Below, in pieces: positions 1 through 7,417 of a stretch of 50,631 nucleotides of DNA. Source of the stretch: Deltaproteobacteria bacterium (GTDB taxonomy: Bacteria; Desulfobacterota; Binatia; UTPRO1). The notes below the pieces were generated by a model. That model was not told where the DNA came from. It did no database searches and saw nothing but the letters and a program-made list of their open reading frames with translations. The stretch covers positions 1-50,631 of the forward strand of contig JADYZW010000028.1 of assembly GCA_020852955.1 (NCBI GenBank). The letters run 5' to 3'. The number at the start of each line of letters is the position of its first letter. The stretch's first letter is position 1. A program made the position numbers and the translations under genes.

Positions 1-392
1 CGAAGGACGGCTGGTTCCCGACCCGCGACGCGGGCGCGCTCGACGCCGAGGGGTATCTCTTCCTCGAGGGCCGCATCGACGACGTGATCGTGCGCGGCGG
101 CGAGAACCTGTCGCCGGGCGAGATCGAGGAGGTGCTGCTCACGCACCCGGCGGTCGCGGACTGCGGCGTCGTCGGCGTGCCCGACGAGCAGTGGGGCGAG
201 GCGGTGGCCGCCGTGATCGTGACCCATCCGGGGCGGACGGTGACGCCCGACGAACTCCGCGCGTTCGTGAAGGAGCGGCTGCGCTCGTCGCGGGCGCCGG
301 CGCGCGTCGAGTTCCGGACCGAGCTCCCCTACAACGAGACCGGCAAGCTCCTGCGCCGGAAGCTCCGCGAGGAGCTCGCGCGGGCCTCCTGA
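1..392 (+). CDS. Acyl-CoA synthetase (AMP-binding), C-terminal part only
   Basis: This is the end of an ATP-dependent acyl-CoA synthetase/ligase; the gene starts left of the window and the reading frame is open from base 3. The family adenylates a carboxylic acid and transfers the acyl group to CoA. Visible signatures are a WFPTRD stretch near the left edge (family GWFxTGD), the hinge motif GRIDDVIVRGGENLSPGEIE that starts the mobile C-terminal domain, and NETGKLLRRKL near the end, which carries the family's catalytic lysine. The substrate cannot be read from this fragment. It lies 14 bases upstream of a crotonase-family gene, so it probably activates an acid for the same beta-oxidation-like route. 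Confidence 0.93.
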   Translation, partial: KDGWFPTRDAGALDAEGYLFLEGRIDDVIVRGGENLSPGEIEEVLLTHPAVADCGVVGVPDEQWGEAVAAVIVTHPGRTVTPDELRAFVKERLRSSRAPARVEFRTELPYNETGKLLRRKLREELARAS

Positions 393-406
393 CGGGAGGA
401 GTGGCG

Positions 407-1468
407 ATGCGGTGCCTCGAGATCGACGAGGCGATCGACCGGCTGCAGTCGCCCCATGCCCGCGAGACCTGGTCGCCGCTCGGCGAGGCGCCGATGCTGG
501 CGCTCGATGCGCGGGACGGCGCGGAGCGGAGCACGCCGACCGCGCGCGCGGCGGCGGCGGTCGCGATCATGTCGCTGCCGGCGCCGGTCGCGGCGCTCGC
601 GGACGCCGCCGCGCGCACGCGCGTTCCCGAGCTGCTGGCGGCGTGCGACGTCGTGGTCGCGAGCGACGAGGAACTCGCCGAGGTCGCGTCCGGCGTAGCG
701 GCGGCGCCGCTCGCGGCGGCGACCCTCGTGCAGGTGCTGCGCGCGGGCGCGGCGCTCGACGTCGGGGCCGCGCTCGCCGTCGAGTCGATGGCGTATGCCG
801 CGCTCCAGGCGGGCCCGGAGCACGCACGCTGGCTCGCGGCGCGGCCTGCGGCCGGGCGCCGCGCGGCCGAGGGCGGCGGGGAGGTCGTCTGCGTGGAGCG
901 GACCGCGCGCGAGCTCGTGCTGACCCTCGCGCGCCCGGCGCGCCACAATGCCTACTCGGCGGCGATGCGGGACGCGCTCGCGGCGGCGCTCGCGGTCGCC
1001 CTCGTCGCGCCGGAGCTCGGGGTCGTCCTGCGCGGCGCCGGACCGTCGTTCTGCAGCGGCGGCGATCTCGACGAGTTCGGCACGCGGCCCGATCCGGCGA
1101 CGGCGCACCTGGTGCGCACGACGCGCAGCCCCGCGGCGGCGCTCGCGGCGCTCGGCGCGCGCCTGCGGGTCGAGGTGCACGGCGCGTGCATCGGCGCCGG
1201 GATCGAGCTCGCGGCCTGGGGGCGCGAGCTCGTCGCGGCCCCCGACGCGTTCTTCGCGCTGCCGGAGGTCGCCATGGGACTGATCCCGGGGGCGGGCGGC
1301 ACGGCGAGCCTGCCGCGCCGCATCGGACGCCAGCGGACGACGCTCCTCGCCCTCACGGGTCGACGCCTCGACGCGGCGACGGCGCACGCGTGGGGCCTCG
1401 TCGACGCGGTCGGGCGGCCGAACCTGGCGCCTGCGGGCCCTCGGTCCAGCGACGATGCCGGGCGCTGA
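407..1468 (+). CDS. Crotonase-family enoyl-CoA hydratase/isomerase, apparently circularly permuted
   Basis: A 353-residue crotonase-superfamily protein. ATG 407 sits 6 bases after GGGAGGA; an in-frame GTG at 401 abuts that Shine-Dalgarno and is less likely. The crotonase core begins only near residue 160. It has an oxyanion-hole segment (FCSGGDLDEFG), a GAGIELAAWG loop and LPEVAMGLIPGAGGT, so both glutamates usually used for hydration are kept. The chain ends soon after GLVDAVG, without the C-terminal trimerisation helices. Instead, residues of about 100-150 (TLVQVLRAGAALDVGAALAV and following, ending in EHARWLAARP) look like those helices, placed before the core. This suggests circular permutation or a degenerate tandem domain. 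It acts on acyl-CoA thioesters in the cytoplasm; the substrate is unknown. It follows the synthetase fragment closely and probably shares its operon. Confidence 0.85.
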   Translation: MRCLEIDEAIDRLQSPHARETWSPLGEAPMLALDARDGAERSTPTARAAAAVAIMSLPAPVAALADAAARTRVPELLAACDVVVASDEELAEVASGVAAAPLAAATLVQVLRAGAALDVGAALAVESMAYAALQAGPEHARWLAARPAAGRRAAEGGGEVVCVERTARELVLTLARPARHNAYSAAMRDALAAALAVALVAPELGVVLRGAGPSFCSGGDLDEFGTRPDPATAHLVRTTRSPAAALAALGARLRVEVHGACIGAGIELAAWGRELVAAPDAFFALPEVAMGLIPGAGGTASLPRRIGRQRTTLLALTGRRLDAATAHAWGLVDAVGRPNLAPAGPRSSDDAGR

Positions 1469-1613
1469 CGTTCCGGTCGCTCCGCCGCCATGGTCGTCCC
1501 GTGCGTGTGCGTCCGGGAGCGTCGCCCGTGCGCCCCACCGCCCGGGAGCGTGGGGGGACGGCGGCTGACGCGGCTCGGCGAGCGCCGGGCGCGGGCACGG
1601 ATCGCCACGCCTG
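1469..1613. other. Convergent intergenic spacer
   Basis: A 145-base gap between the convergent crotonase and FAD-oxidoreductase genes. It holds a direct repeat CCGGGAGCGT (1513-1522 and 1542-1551) and a short inverted repeat, CCCCAC at 1533-1538 with GTGGGG at 1550-1555. The hairpin may contribute to transcription termination, but no U-tract follows it. I see no gene. Confidence 0.4.
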
Positions 1614-3092
1614 CTATCGCGTGGCGATCGCGGCCGCCCGCCCGGCGCGGCGGCCGAAGAACGTCGCGTCGGCGATCGAGAGGCCGCTGCTGTAGCCCTG
1701 CGCCGCGAGGCCGGAGGTGGTGCGGCCGGCGGCGTAGAGACCCGGCACGACGAGGCCGTCGGCGGTCAGCACCTCGCCGTCGATCGTCGTGTGCAGGCCC
1801 CCGAGCGTGAAGACGGTGTAGAGCGCCGCCTCCGTGCGGTAGTCGAGGGCGGCGAAGGGCGGCTTCACGAGCGGGACGAGGTGGTCGGCCGCCTTGTGGA
1901 AGAGAGGGTCCTCGCCGCGCGCGGCGTGCGCGTTGTAGTAGGCGACGGTGTGCTGCAGGCTGCCGGGAGGGCAGCCGAGCGCGCGCTCCAGGTTCTCGAT
2001 GGTCTCCTCGACGGCGGCGAGCTCGGTCGGCGGGAAGGGGCGCTCGAAGATGGCGTCGTCGAGGATTAGGAAGACCTCGCCGTTCTCGCCGAGGAGCGCG
2101 CGCTCGCCGACGACCGTCTGGTAGAGGTCCTCGGCGACGAAGCGCTGGCCGCGGCGGTTCACGAAGATGCCGCGGAGCAGGCCCTTCGGGACCGTGAACG
2201 GCAGCACGATGCAGCCGACGTCCATGCGGATCGCGTCGCCGCCCGCGCCCATGCCCATGCGGATGCCGCGGCCGTCGTCGCCGTCGCTCGCGGCGCGGAA
2301 GCGGCACTTGCGGAGCAGCGGCGCGTAGCGCTCCACCATCGCCCGGTTGTTGATGAAGCCGCCGGCGGTGAGGATGACGCCGCGGCGCGCGGCGTACGCG
2401 CGCTCGACGCCGTCGACCTTGGCGACGACTCCGACGACACGCCGCTCGTCGTCGACGACCAGGGTCTCGACGAGCGTGTCGCTCTGGATCCGCACGGGCG
2501 TCGCCTCGACCGCCGCGACGAGCGCGCGCATGAGACGCCCCCCGGCCTCGATGCCGTCCTGCTGGACGGTGTGGCCGCGCGGCGCGGGTTTCGCGAGCTC
2601 GCGATACGGCCAGGCGAGCTCGCTGCCGGAGTAGCTCAGGCAGTCGTCGGTCGGCGTATACGAGCCTTCCCCGTAGTACGACGGCTTGAAGGGAACGCCG
2701 AGCGCGACCAGCCAGTCGAAGTGCGCGACGCTCTCGGCGGCGTAGAGGCGGATCTTGGTCTCGTCGGCGCCCGGGCCGCACGCCGCGAGCAGGTACTTGC
2801 ACATCTCCTCCGGCGAGTCCTCGAAGCCGCAGGCCTTCTGGATCGCCGTCCCGCCGCCGAGATAGATCTGCCCGGTCGAAAGGGCGGTCGTGCCGCCGCC
2901 GCCGCCCATGCGCTCGAGGAGCAGCACGTCGGCGCCCGCGGCGCAGGCTTCGAGCGCGGCGCAGGCGCCGCCGCCGCCGAAGCCGACGACGAGGACGTCG
3001 GCCTCGTCGTTCCACGCGGGAACGTCGCGGCGGGCGCGGACCGCGGCGGCCCGGCCGAGGTCGCGCCGCGGACGGGGGGCCTCAGGCGACAT
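1614..3092 (-). CDS. FAD-dependent oxidoreductase of the fumarate reductase/3-ketosteroid dehydrogenase superfamily
   Basis: A 492-residue flavoprotein. Near residue 33 it has the Rossmann dinucleotide-binding signature VLVVGFGGGGACAALEA followed by an acidic strand end (LLLER). A GGGGTTALSTGQIYLGG segment matches the FAD-contacting region of fumarate reductase/KstD-type enzymes, and the C-terminal FAD motif is GLYAAGRTTSGLAAQGYSSG. Family members remove or add hydrogens across a C-C bond in succinate, ketosteroids or related substrates. The C-terminal Tyr-Ser-Ser-Gly does not match the YPGPG motif of classical 3-ketosteroid 1-dehydrogenases, so I do not call it kstD. Its start overlaps the end of the upstream CaiB gene by 11 bases, so the two are translationally coupled. 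There is no signal peptide, so it is probably cytoplasmic. Confidence 0.88.
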   Translation of the reverse strand: MSPEAPRPRRDLGRAAAVRARRDVPAWNDEADVLVVGFGGGGACAALEACAAGADVLLLERMGGGGGTTALSTGQIYLGGGTAIQKACGFEDSPEEMCKYLLAACGPGADETKIRLYAAESVAHFDWLVALGVPFKPSYYGEGSYTPTDDCLSYSGSELAWPYRELAKPAPRGHTVQQDGIEAGGRLMRALVAAVEATPVRIQSDTLVETLVVDDERRVVGVVAKVDGVERAYAARRGVILTAGGFINNRAMVERYAPLLRKCRFRAASDGDDGRGIRMGMGAGGDAIRMDVGCIVLPFTVPKGLLRGIFVNRRGQRFVAEDLYQTVVGERALLGENGEVFLILDDAIFERPFPPTELAAVEETIENLERALGCPPGSLQHTVAYYNAHAARGEDPLFHKAADHLVPLVKPPFAALDYRTEAALYTVFTLGGLHTTIDGEVLTADGLVVPGLYAAGRTTSGLAAQGYSSGLSIADATFFGRRAGRAAAIATR

Positions 3093-4527
3093 CGAGTTCC
3101 CGCAGGACGGCGGCGGTGTCGGCGCCGAGCGGGCGGGCGCGCGCGTGGGGCGCGCGGGCGCGGGGCGCGCGAACGGGCGCGCGGACGCCGTCGGCGACCA
3201 CCTCCCACGCCGGTGGGCCGGCGGGTCGGTCGAGGGAGCGGACCGTGGCGGCGGTCGGCGCGGGGCCGAATGCGAGGGCGTACGCGGCGACGTCGCGGAG
3301 CGCGAGGGCGGCGAGCACGCCGCCGCCGTGCCGGTACCCCGCGAGCGCGGCGACCGCCGCGTGCATGCCGGTCAGGGGATCGGCGATCGCGTCGGCGCAG
3401 AAGAGCGGGGTGTCGCCGCCCGCGAGGCGGCCGGTCGCGTGCGCCAGGCCCGCCGCCGCGGCGGCGTCGTCGCCGAAAGCGATCCAGCGTCCCGCCGCCC
3501 CGCTGCGTCCGTATCCGGTGACGCTGATCCAGGTGAGCCCGGCGCGGGCGCGGACGAGCGCCGCGGGGTCGATGCCGAGCTGCTGCATGGCGCGCGGCCG
3601 GGCGCTCTCGATCACGACGTCGGCGCGGGCGACGAGCGCGACGAGCGCCCGCCGGCCGCTCGGGCTCGCGAAGTCGAGCGCCACGCTCGCCTTGCCGGCG
3701 TGGAGGAGATCGAAGAAGGCCGCCGGACCGCCGCGCGCGCCGTCGGGGCGGCGCGTGCTCTCGACCTTCAGGACGCGCGCGCCCGCGGCGGCGAGGAGGG
3801 CGCCGGCGAGGGGGCCGGCCCAGAGCGCGGAGAGGTCGAGCACGAGCGGCGCGCGTCCGCGCGGCGAAACGGCGCGCCGCCCGCGCGCGTGGACGCGATA
3901 CCACGGTGGGGGCGTTGCTGCCGGCGGTCCGGCGGCGGCCGCCGCGAGGCCGAGGAGGCGCGCGCGGGCGACGAGGGGGGCCGCGCGGCGCGCGCCGGCG
4001 ATCCGGTCGATCGTCGGCCACGGATCCGCCCCGACGGGCGTCTCGAGCCACGCCGGAACGGCCGCGCGGTCGTCGTCCCGCGGCAGGTTGAGCGCGAGCC
4101 ACCCGTCGCGCGTGCGGACGAGCCGGCACTGGCCGCCGGCCGACGTGGTGCCGCGCCGCGCGAAGCCGCGCACGGCGGCGCGCTCGCCGAGGAGCGCGCC
4201 GCCGTCGAGACCCGCGAGGGCGGCGTCGCCTGGCCGCGCGAGCGCGCGCAGCGCGGCGATCGCGCCGCGGGCGCAGGCGGCGAGGTGTCCGGGCGGAGGG
4301 ACGGGCGGACCGTCCGCGCGCCCCGTGAGCGCCATCAGGCCGGTCGCGGCCGCGGCGAGCGCCGGGTGCGGCTCGGAGGAGACGGCGAGGTCGCCGGCGT
4401 CCGGGTGCCCGACCGACGTCAGGAGGATGCGCGCGTAGTCCGCGGCGGCGCCCGACGCGTCGGCGGACGCACCGGACACACGGCTCCGCTTGCCGGTTCC
4501 CGCCGACATGGAGTAGGCTCCAAGCAT
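3082..4527 (-). CDS. CaiB/BaiF (class III) CoA-transferase family protein, two-domain form
   Basis: A 481-residue type III CoA-transferase-family protein. Residues of about 45-125 resemble part of one CaiB domain (SSEPHPALAAAATGLMALTG). A fuller domain begins near residue 228 with VLDLSALWAGPLAGALLAAAGARV, then FDLLHAGKASVALD, VVIESARPRAMQQLGID and TWISVTGYGRSGAAG. The aspartate expected at the active site is present (ADAIADPLTGMHAA). The GHD motif that holds the racemase histidine is FGDD here, so an alpha-methylacyl-CoA racemase role is unlikely; CoA transfer between carboxylates, or a non-catalytic role, is more plausible. ATG 4527 gives the longest form; ATG 4509 (MSAGTGKR) is an alternative start. 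It heads the minus-strand pair with the FAD oxidoreductase. Confidence 0.85.
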   Translation of the reverse strand: MLGAYSMSAGTGKRSRVSGASADASGAAADYARILLTSVGHPDAGDLAVSSEPHPALAAAATGLMALTGRADGPPVPPPGHLAACARGAIAALRALARPGDAALAGLDGGALLGERAAVRGFARRGTTSAGGQCRLVRTRDGWLALNLPRDDDRAAVPAWLETPVGADPWPTIDRIAGARRAAPLVARARLLGLAAAAAGPPAATPPPWYRVHARGRRAVSPRGRAPLVLDLSALWAGPLAGALLAAAGARVLKVESTRRPDGARGGPAAFFDLLHAGKASVALDFASPSGRRALVALVARADVVIESARPRAMQQLGIDPAALVRARAGLTWISVTGYGRSGAAGRWIAFGDDAAAAAGLAHATGRLAGGDTPLFCADAIADPLTGMHAAVAALAGYRHGGGVLAALALRDVAAYALAFGPAPTAATVRSLDRPAGPPAWEVVADGVRAPVRAPRARAPHARARPLGADTAAVLRELDVA

Positions 4528-4570
4528 CGAGTCGACTCTAGACTCGTTCGAAGTCGCTTTTCAATCGAAC
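4528..4570. promoter_or_regulatory. Operator-like inverted repeats in a divergent promoter region
   Basis: The 71-base gap between the divergent CaiB-family and Ltp2-like genes contains overlapping symmetry. CGAGTC (4528-4533) pairs with GACTCG (4541-4546), and the 10-base palindrome GAGTCGACTC lies at 4529-4538. GTTCGA (4546-4551) is mirrored by TCGAAC (4565-4570) across 13 bases. Such symmetry in a short divergent gap fits binding of a TetR-like or other dimeric repressor that controls both directions. No regulator gene for it lies in the window. The binding protein and promoter hexamers are not identified. Confidence 0.45.
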
Positions 4571-4598
4571 GCATGCACGCACGTCCGAGGCTTCCATC

Positions 4599-5750
4599 AT
4601 GACGCGACCGGCTCGCGTCGCCCGCCACCGCCAGGCGGCCGTGGTCGGCATCCATGCGCTCCCGTTCTCGAAGAACATCGGCATGACGGAGCGGCGCGCC
4701 GGCGGCCTCGCGATCCTCGGCGCGCTCGCCGACGCCGGGCTCGCGGTGCGGGACGTCGATGCGATGTACCGGTTCGTGTGGGAGAACACGACCGAGATGG
4801 AGATGGCCCGCATCCTCGGCATCGAGAACCTGCGCGCCTTCGGCGAGGTCGACTACGGCGGCGGCGCCGGCGCGCCGACCGTCGCCCACGCGGCCCTCGC
4901 GATCGAGAACTCGCTCGCCGACGTCGTGGTGACCTGGCGCGCCCGCAACCGCTCGTCGGGCGGACGGCCGTGGGTGAGCCAGATGCACGCGGTGGGGCAG
5001 GACCAGTTCGAGCGGCCGTACCACATCGTGCGGCCGGTCGACGGCATGGCGCTGCACACGCGGTTCTGGATCGAGAAGTACGGCTGGACGCCGGAGGACC
5101 TCGGGCGGGTCGCGGTGACGCAGCGGGAGCACGCGCGCCGCAATCCGGCCGCGCTCATGCGGAAGCCGATGACGATGGACGACTACCTGTCGTCGCGCTT
5201 GATCGCCGATCCGCTTCGCCTCTTCGACTGCTGCCTCGAGACCGACGCCGCGATCGGGATGGTGCTGACGACCGCCGAGCGCGCGCGCGACCTGGACGTG
5301 ACGCCCGCGTACGTCACCGGCTTCGGCATGGGCTCGGGGCCGCAGATGACGGCGATGACGTTCTACTACGGCGAGGCGCTCGGCGTGACGCCGTCGCGGT
5401 ACGTCGCGCCCGAGCTCTGGAGCAACACCGGGCTCGGACCGAAGGACATCGACGTCGTCCAGTTCTACGACGCCTTCACGCCGCAGATCCCGCTCGGCTT
5501 CGAGGAGTACGGCTTCTGCGCGGAGGGCGAAGGCCCGGCCTTCCTGCGATCGAGCGCGTGCCCGCTCTACAACACGAGCGGCGGCGGACTCTCGGAAGCG
5601 TACGTCCACGGGTTCAACCTGCTGGTCGAGGGCGTGCGCCAGGTGCGCGGCACGTCCACGACGCAGGCGGCGAACGTCCGCCATGCGCTGGTCACCAGCG
5701 GCAACGTCGTGCCGACCGGCGCCATCGTCTTCTCGAAGGAGCCGTGGTGA
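4599..5750 (+). CDS. Thiolase-fold acyl-CoA aldolase, Ltp2/SCP2-thiolase-like, lacking the thiolase cysteine
   Basis: A 383-residue thiolase-superfamily protein of the lipid-transfer/Ltp2 type. The N-terminal nucleophile loop reads DYGGGAGAPTVAHAALAIE (residues 85-103) with no cysteine, and the usual GHP histidine motif is replaced by GGGLSEAYVHGFN. Tyr290 (VVQFYDAFTP) and Tyr335 (SEAYVHG) sit where Ltp2-type retro-aldolases have conserved tyrosines. The expected reaction is retro-aldol cleavage of a beta-hydroxyacyl-CoA (for example a branched side chain) rather than thiolysis. The gene directly downstream encodes a DUF35 protein and overlaps the stop by 4 bases (GTGA), the same pairing as the Ltp2-ChsH2 complex of steroid side-chain degradation. 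The steroid substrate is inferred, not shown. Confidence 0.86.
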   Translation: MTRPARVARHRQAAVVGIHALPFSKNIGMTERRAGGLAILGALADAGLAVRDVDAMYRFVWENTTEMEMARILGIENLRAFGEVDYGGGAGAPTVAHAALAIENSLADVVVTWRARNRSSGGRPWVSQMHAVGQDQFERPYHIVRPVDGMALHTRFWIEKYGWTPEDLGRVAVTQREHARRNPAALMRKPMTMDDYLSSRLIADPLRLFDCCLETDAAIGMVLTTAERARDLDVTPAYVTGFGMGSGPQMTAMTFYYGEALGVTPSRYVAPELWSNTGLGPKDIDVVQFYDAFTPQIPLGFEEYGFCAEGEGPAFLRSSACPLYNTSGGGLSEAYVHGFNLLVEGVRQVRGTSTTQAANVRHALVTSGNVVPTGAIVFSKEPW

Positions 5751-6187
5751 AGGCCGATCCGTCGCTCGGGTTCCCGATCCCGGTCGTGGACCAGGATACG
5801 CAGCCGTTCTGGGACGGGTGCGAGCGCGGCGAGCTCCGGATCCAGCGCTGCGGCGCCTGCGCGGCGTGGCTCTGGCAGCCGCGGCCGATCTGCTCGTCCT
5901 GCCAGACCCCGGATCCGGTCTGGACCCGGGTGACGGGGGACGGCGTCGTCGCGTCCTGGACGGTGCTCCGGCCGCCGACGCTGCCGGCGTTCGCGAGCAT
6001 GGTCCCCTTCGTCGTGCTGCTCGTGACGCTCGACGAGGGCGTCCGGCTCCTCGGGTATCTCGTCGACGGCGCCGGTCAGGTATGTCAGACCGATGGGAGC
6101 GCCGAGGGCGTCCGGACCGGCCGGCGCGTGCGCCTGCGCTTCCACGAGCAAGCGGGCGTGCCGCTCCCGTGCTGGACGCTCGCGTAG
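5747..6187 (+). CDS. DUF35 Zn-ribbon/OB-fold protein, partner of the Ltp2-like aldolase
   Basis: A 146-residue protein from GTG 5747, translationally coupled to the aldolase by a 4-base overlap. The N-terminal rubredoxin-like zinc ribbon has Cys35, Cys38, Cys49 and Cys52 (RCGACAAW...ICSSCQ). The OB-fold follows with VWTRVTGDGVVASWTVL and PFVVLLVTLDEGVRLLGYLV. In characterised steroid-degrading systems the DUF35 domain is fused to, or pairs with, an Ltp2-type aldolase and is needed for its activity or stability. Here it is a free-standing subunit with no MaoC-like hydratase domain attached, so any hydration step must come from another gene. It probably forms a heteromer with the 383-residue aldolase in the cytoplasm. 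Confidence 0.88.
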   Translation: MKADPSLGFPIPVVDQDTQPFWDGCERGELRIQRCGACAAWLWQPRPICSSCQTPDPVWTRVTGDGVVASWTVLRPPTLPAFASMVPFVVLLVTLDEGVRLLGYLVDGAGQVCQTDGSAEGVRTGRRVRLRFHEQAGVPLPCWTLA

Positions 6188-6214
6188 GCCGACCCTTCGC
6201 AGGAGGACTTCCCG

Positions 6215-7396
6215 GTGGATTTCGAATTCTCGGATGCGGAACAGGCGTTCGTCGCCAAGGTCGACGCCTTCCTCGAGGCCAACCGCGACCCCGAGGTGAT
6301 GGACCTCACCCGCGAGAACATGGCGCAGATCTGCGACACGCCGAAGCGGCGCGCCTTCATGAAGAAGATCGGGCAGGCCGGCTGGCTCGGCATGAGCTGG
6401 CCGAAGGAGCACGGCGGCTCCGAGATCGGCGGCCTCTACGAGTACCTCCTGAACGAGCGCCTGGCGTCGGTCGGCGCGCCCCAGATCGGGAAGGGGGTCG
6501 GCATCGTCGGCAAGACCCTGATGCGTCACGGCAACGAGACGCTCAAGCGCGAATTCCTGCCGAAGATCCTGAACAACGACGTCGAGTTCGCGGTCGGCTA
6601 CAGCGAGCCTCAGGCCGGCTCGGACGCGGCCGCGATGGCGCTCAAGGCGACGCGCGACGGCGACGGCTGGCGCCTGAACGGCCAGAAGATCTTCACCACC
6701 TCGGCGCACTTCGCCGAGTGGTACTGGGTCGGCGCGCGCACCGACCCCGAGGCCCCGAAGCACAAGGGCATCAGCCTGTTCCTCGTGCCGATGAAGGCCC
6801 CCGGCATCACGGTGACGCCGATGCCGACCATCGGCGACGAGATCACCAACATGGTCTTCCTCGACGACGTCTACGTCCCGAACGACTACATGGTCGGCGA
6901 GCGGGGCCGCGGCTTCAACTACATCTCGGAAGCGCTCGACCTCGAGCGCTTCACGATGTTCACCTTCTCGCCGATCCCGCAGCGGCTGGATCTCCTGCTC
7001 GACTACGTGGCGACGGAAGAGCGCGACGGCGCGCCGCTCCGCGACGATCCCGTGATCCGGCAGCGCATCGCCGAGCTCGCCACCGAGGCCGAGGTGGCGC
7101 GCGTGCTCGGGCTCCGCTTCGTCGCGGCCTCGCTCGCGGGCGGCGCGGCGCCCACCGCCGAAGCGTCGGAGTACAAGCTCTACGCGACCGAGTTCTCGCG
7201 CCGGCTCGCGAACGCGTCGATGGACATCGGCGGGGCGGGCGCCCAGCTCCGCGTCCGCACCGCGGGCGCGCCGATGGGCGGCCGCGCCGAGTCGACCTAC
7301 CGCTACACGGTGATCGACACGATCGGGGGCGGCGCGTCCGAGATCCAAAAGAACATCATCGCGCGCCGGAAGCTCGACCTTCCGAAGAACTTCTGA
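6215..7396 (+). CDS. Acyl-CoA dehydrogenase
   Basis: A 393-residue acyl-CoA dehydrogenase. GTG 6215 is chosen because AGGAGG lies 8 bases upstream (6201-6206). The family uses FAD to introduce an alpha,beta double bond into acyl-CoA and passes electrons to electron-transfer flavoprotein. Seen in order: N-terminal helical domain (FEFSDAEQAFVAKVDAFLEA), GWLGMSWPKEHGGSE, the middle-domain motif VGYSEPQAGSDAAAM that contacts FAD and substrate, GWRLNGQKIFTTSAHFAEW, and the C-terminal helical end IGGGASEIQKNIIARRKLDL. It lies 27 bases behind the DUF35 gene in the same direction. It may act alone or with the second dehydrogenase at 8679 as a heteromer, as FadE pairs do in steroid catabolism; that pairing is inference. 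Confidence 0.94.
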   Translation: MDFEFSDAEQAFVAKVDAFLEANRDPEVMDLTRENMAQICDTPKRRAFMKKIGQAGWLGMSWPKEHGGSEIGGLYEYLLNERLASVGAPQIGKGVGIVGKTLMRHGNETLKREFLPKILNNDVEFAVGYSEPQAGSDAAAMALKATRDGDGWRLNGQKIFTTSAHFAEWYWVGARTDPEAPKHKGISLFLVPMKAPGITVTPMPTIGDEITNMVFLDDVYVPNDYMVGERGRGFNYISEALDLERFTMFTFSPIPQRLDLLLDYVATEERDGAPLRDDPVIRQRIAELATEAEVARVLGLRFVAASLAGGAAPTAEASEYKLYATEFSRRLANASMDIGGAGAQLRVRTAGAPMGGRAESTYRYTVIDTIGGGASEIQKNIIARRKLDLPKNF

Positions 7397-7417
7397 CGGC
7401 GGGGGCGAGCGAAGGCG

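Noticed and set aside
1614..3092. Naming the FAD oxidoreductase as 3-ketosteroid 1-dehydrogenase
   Set aside because: The FAD motifs fit the superfamily, but the characteristic C-terminal YPGPG motif is absent.
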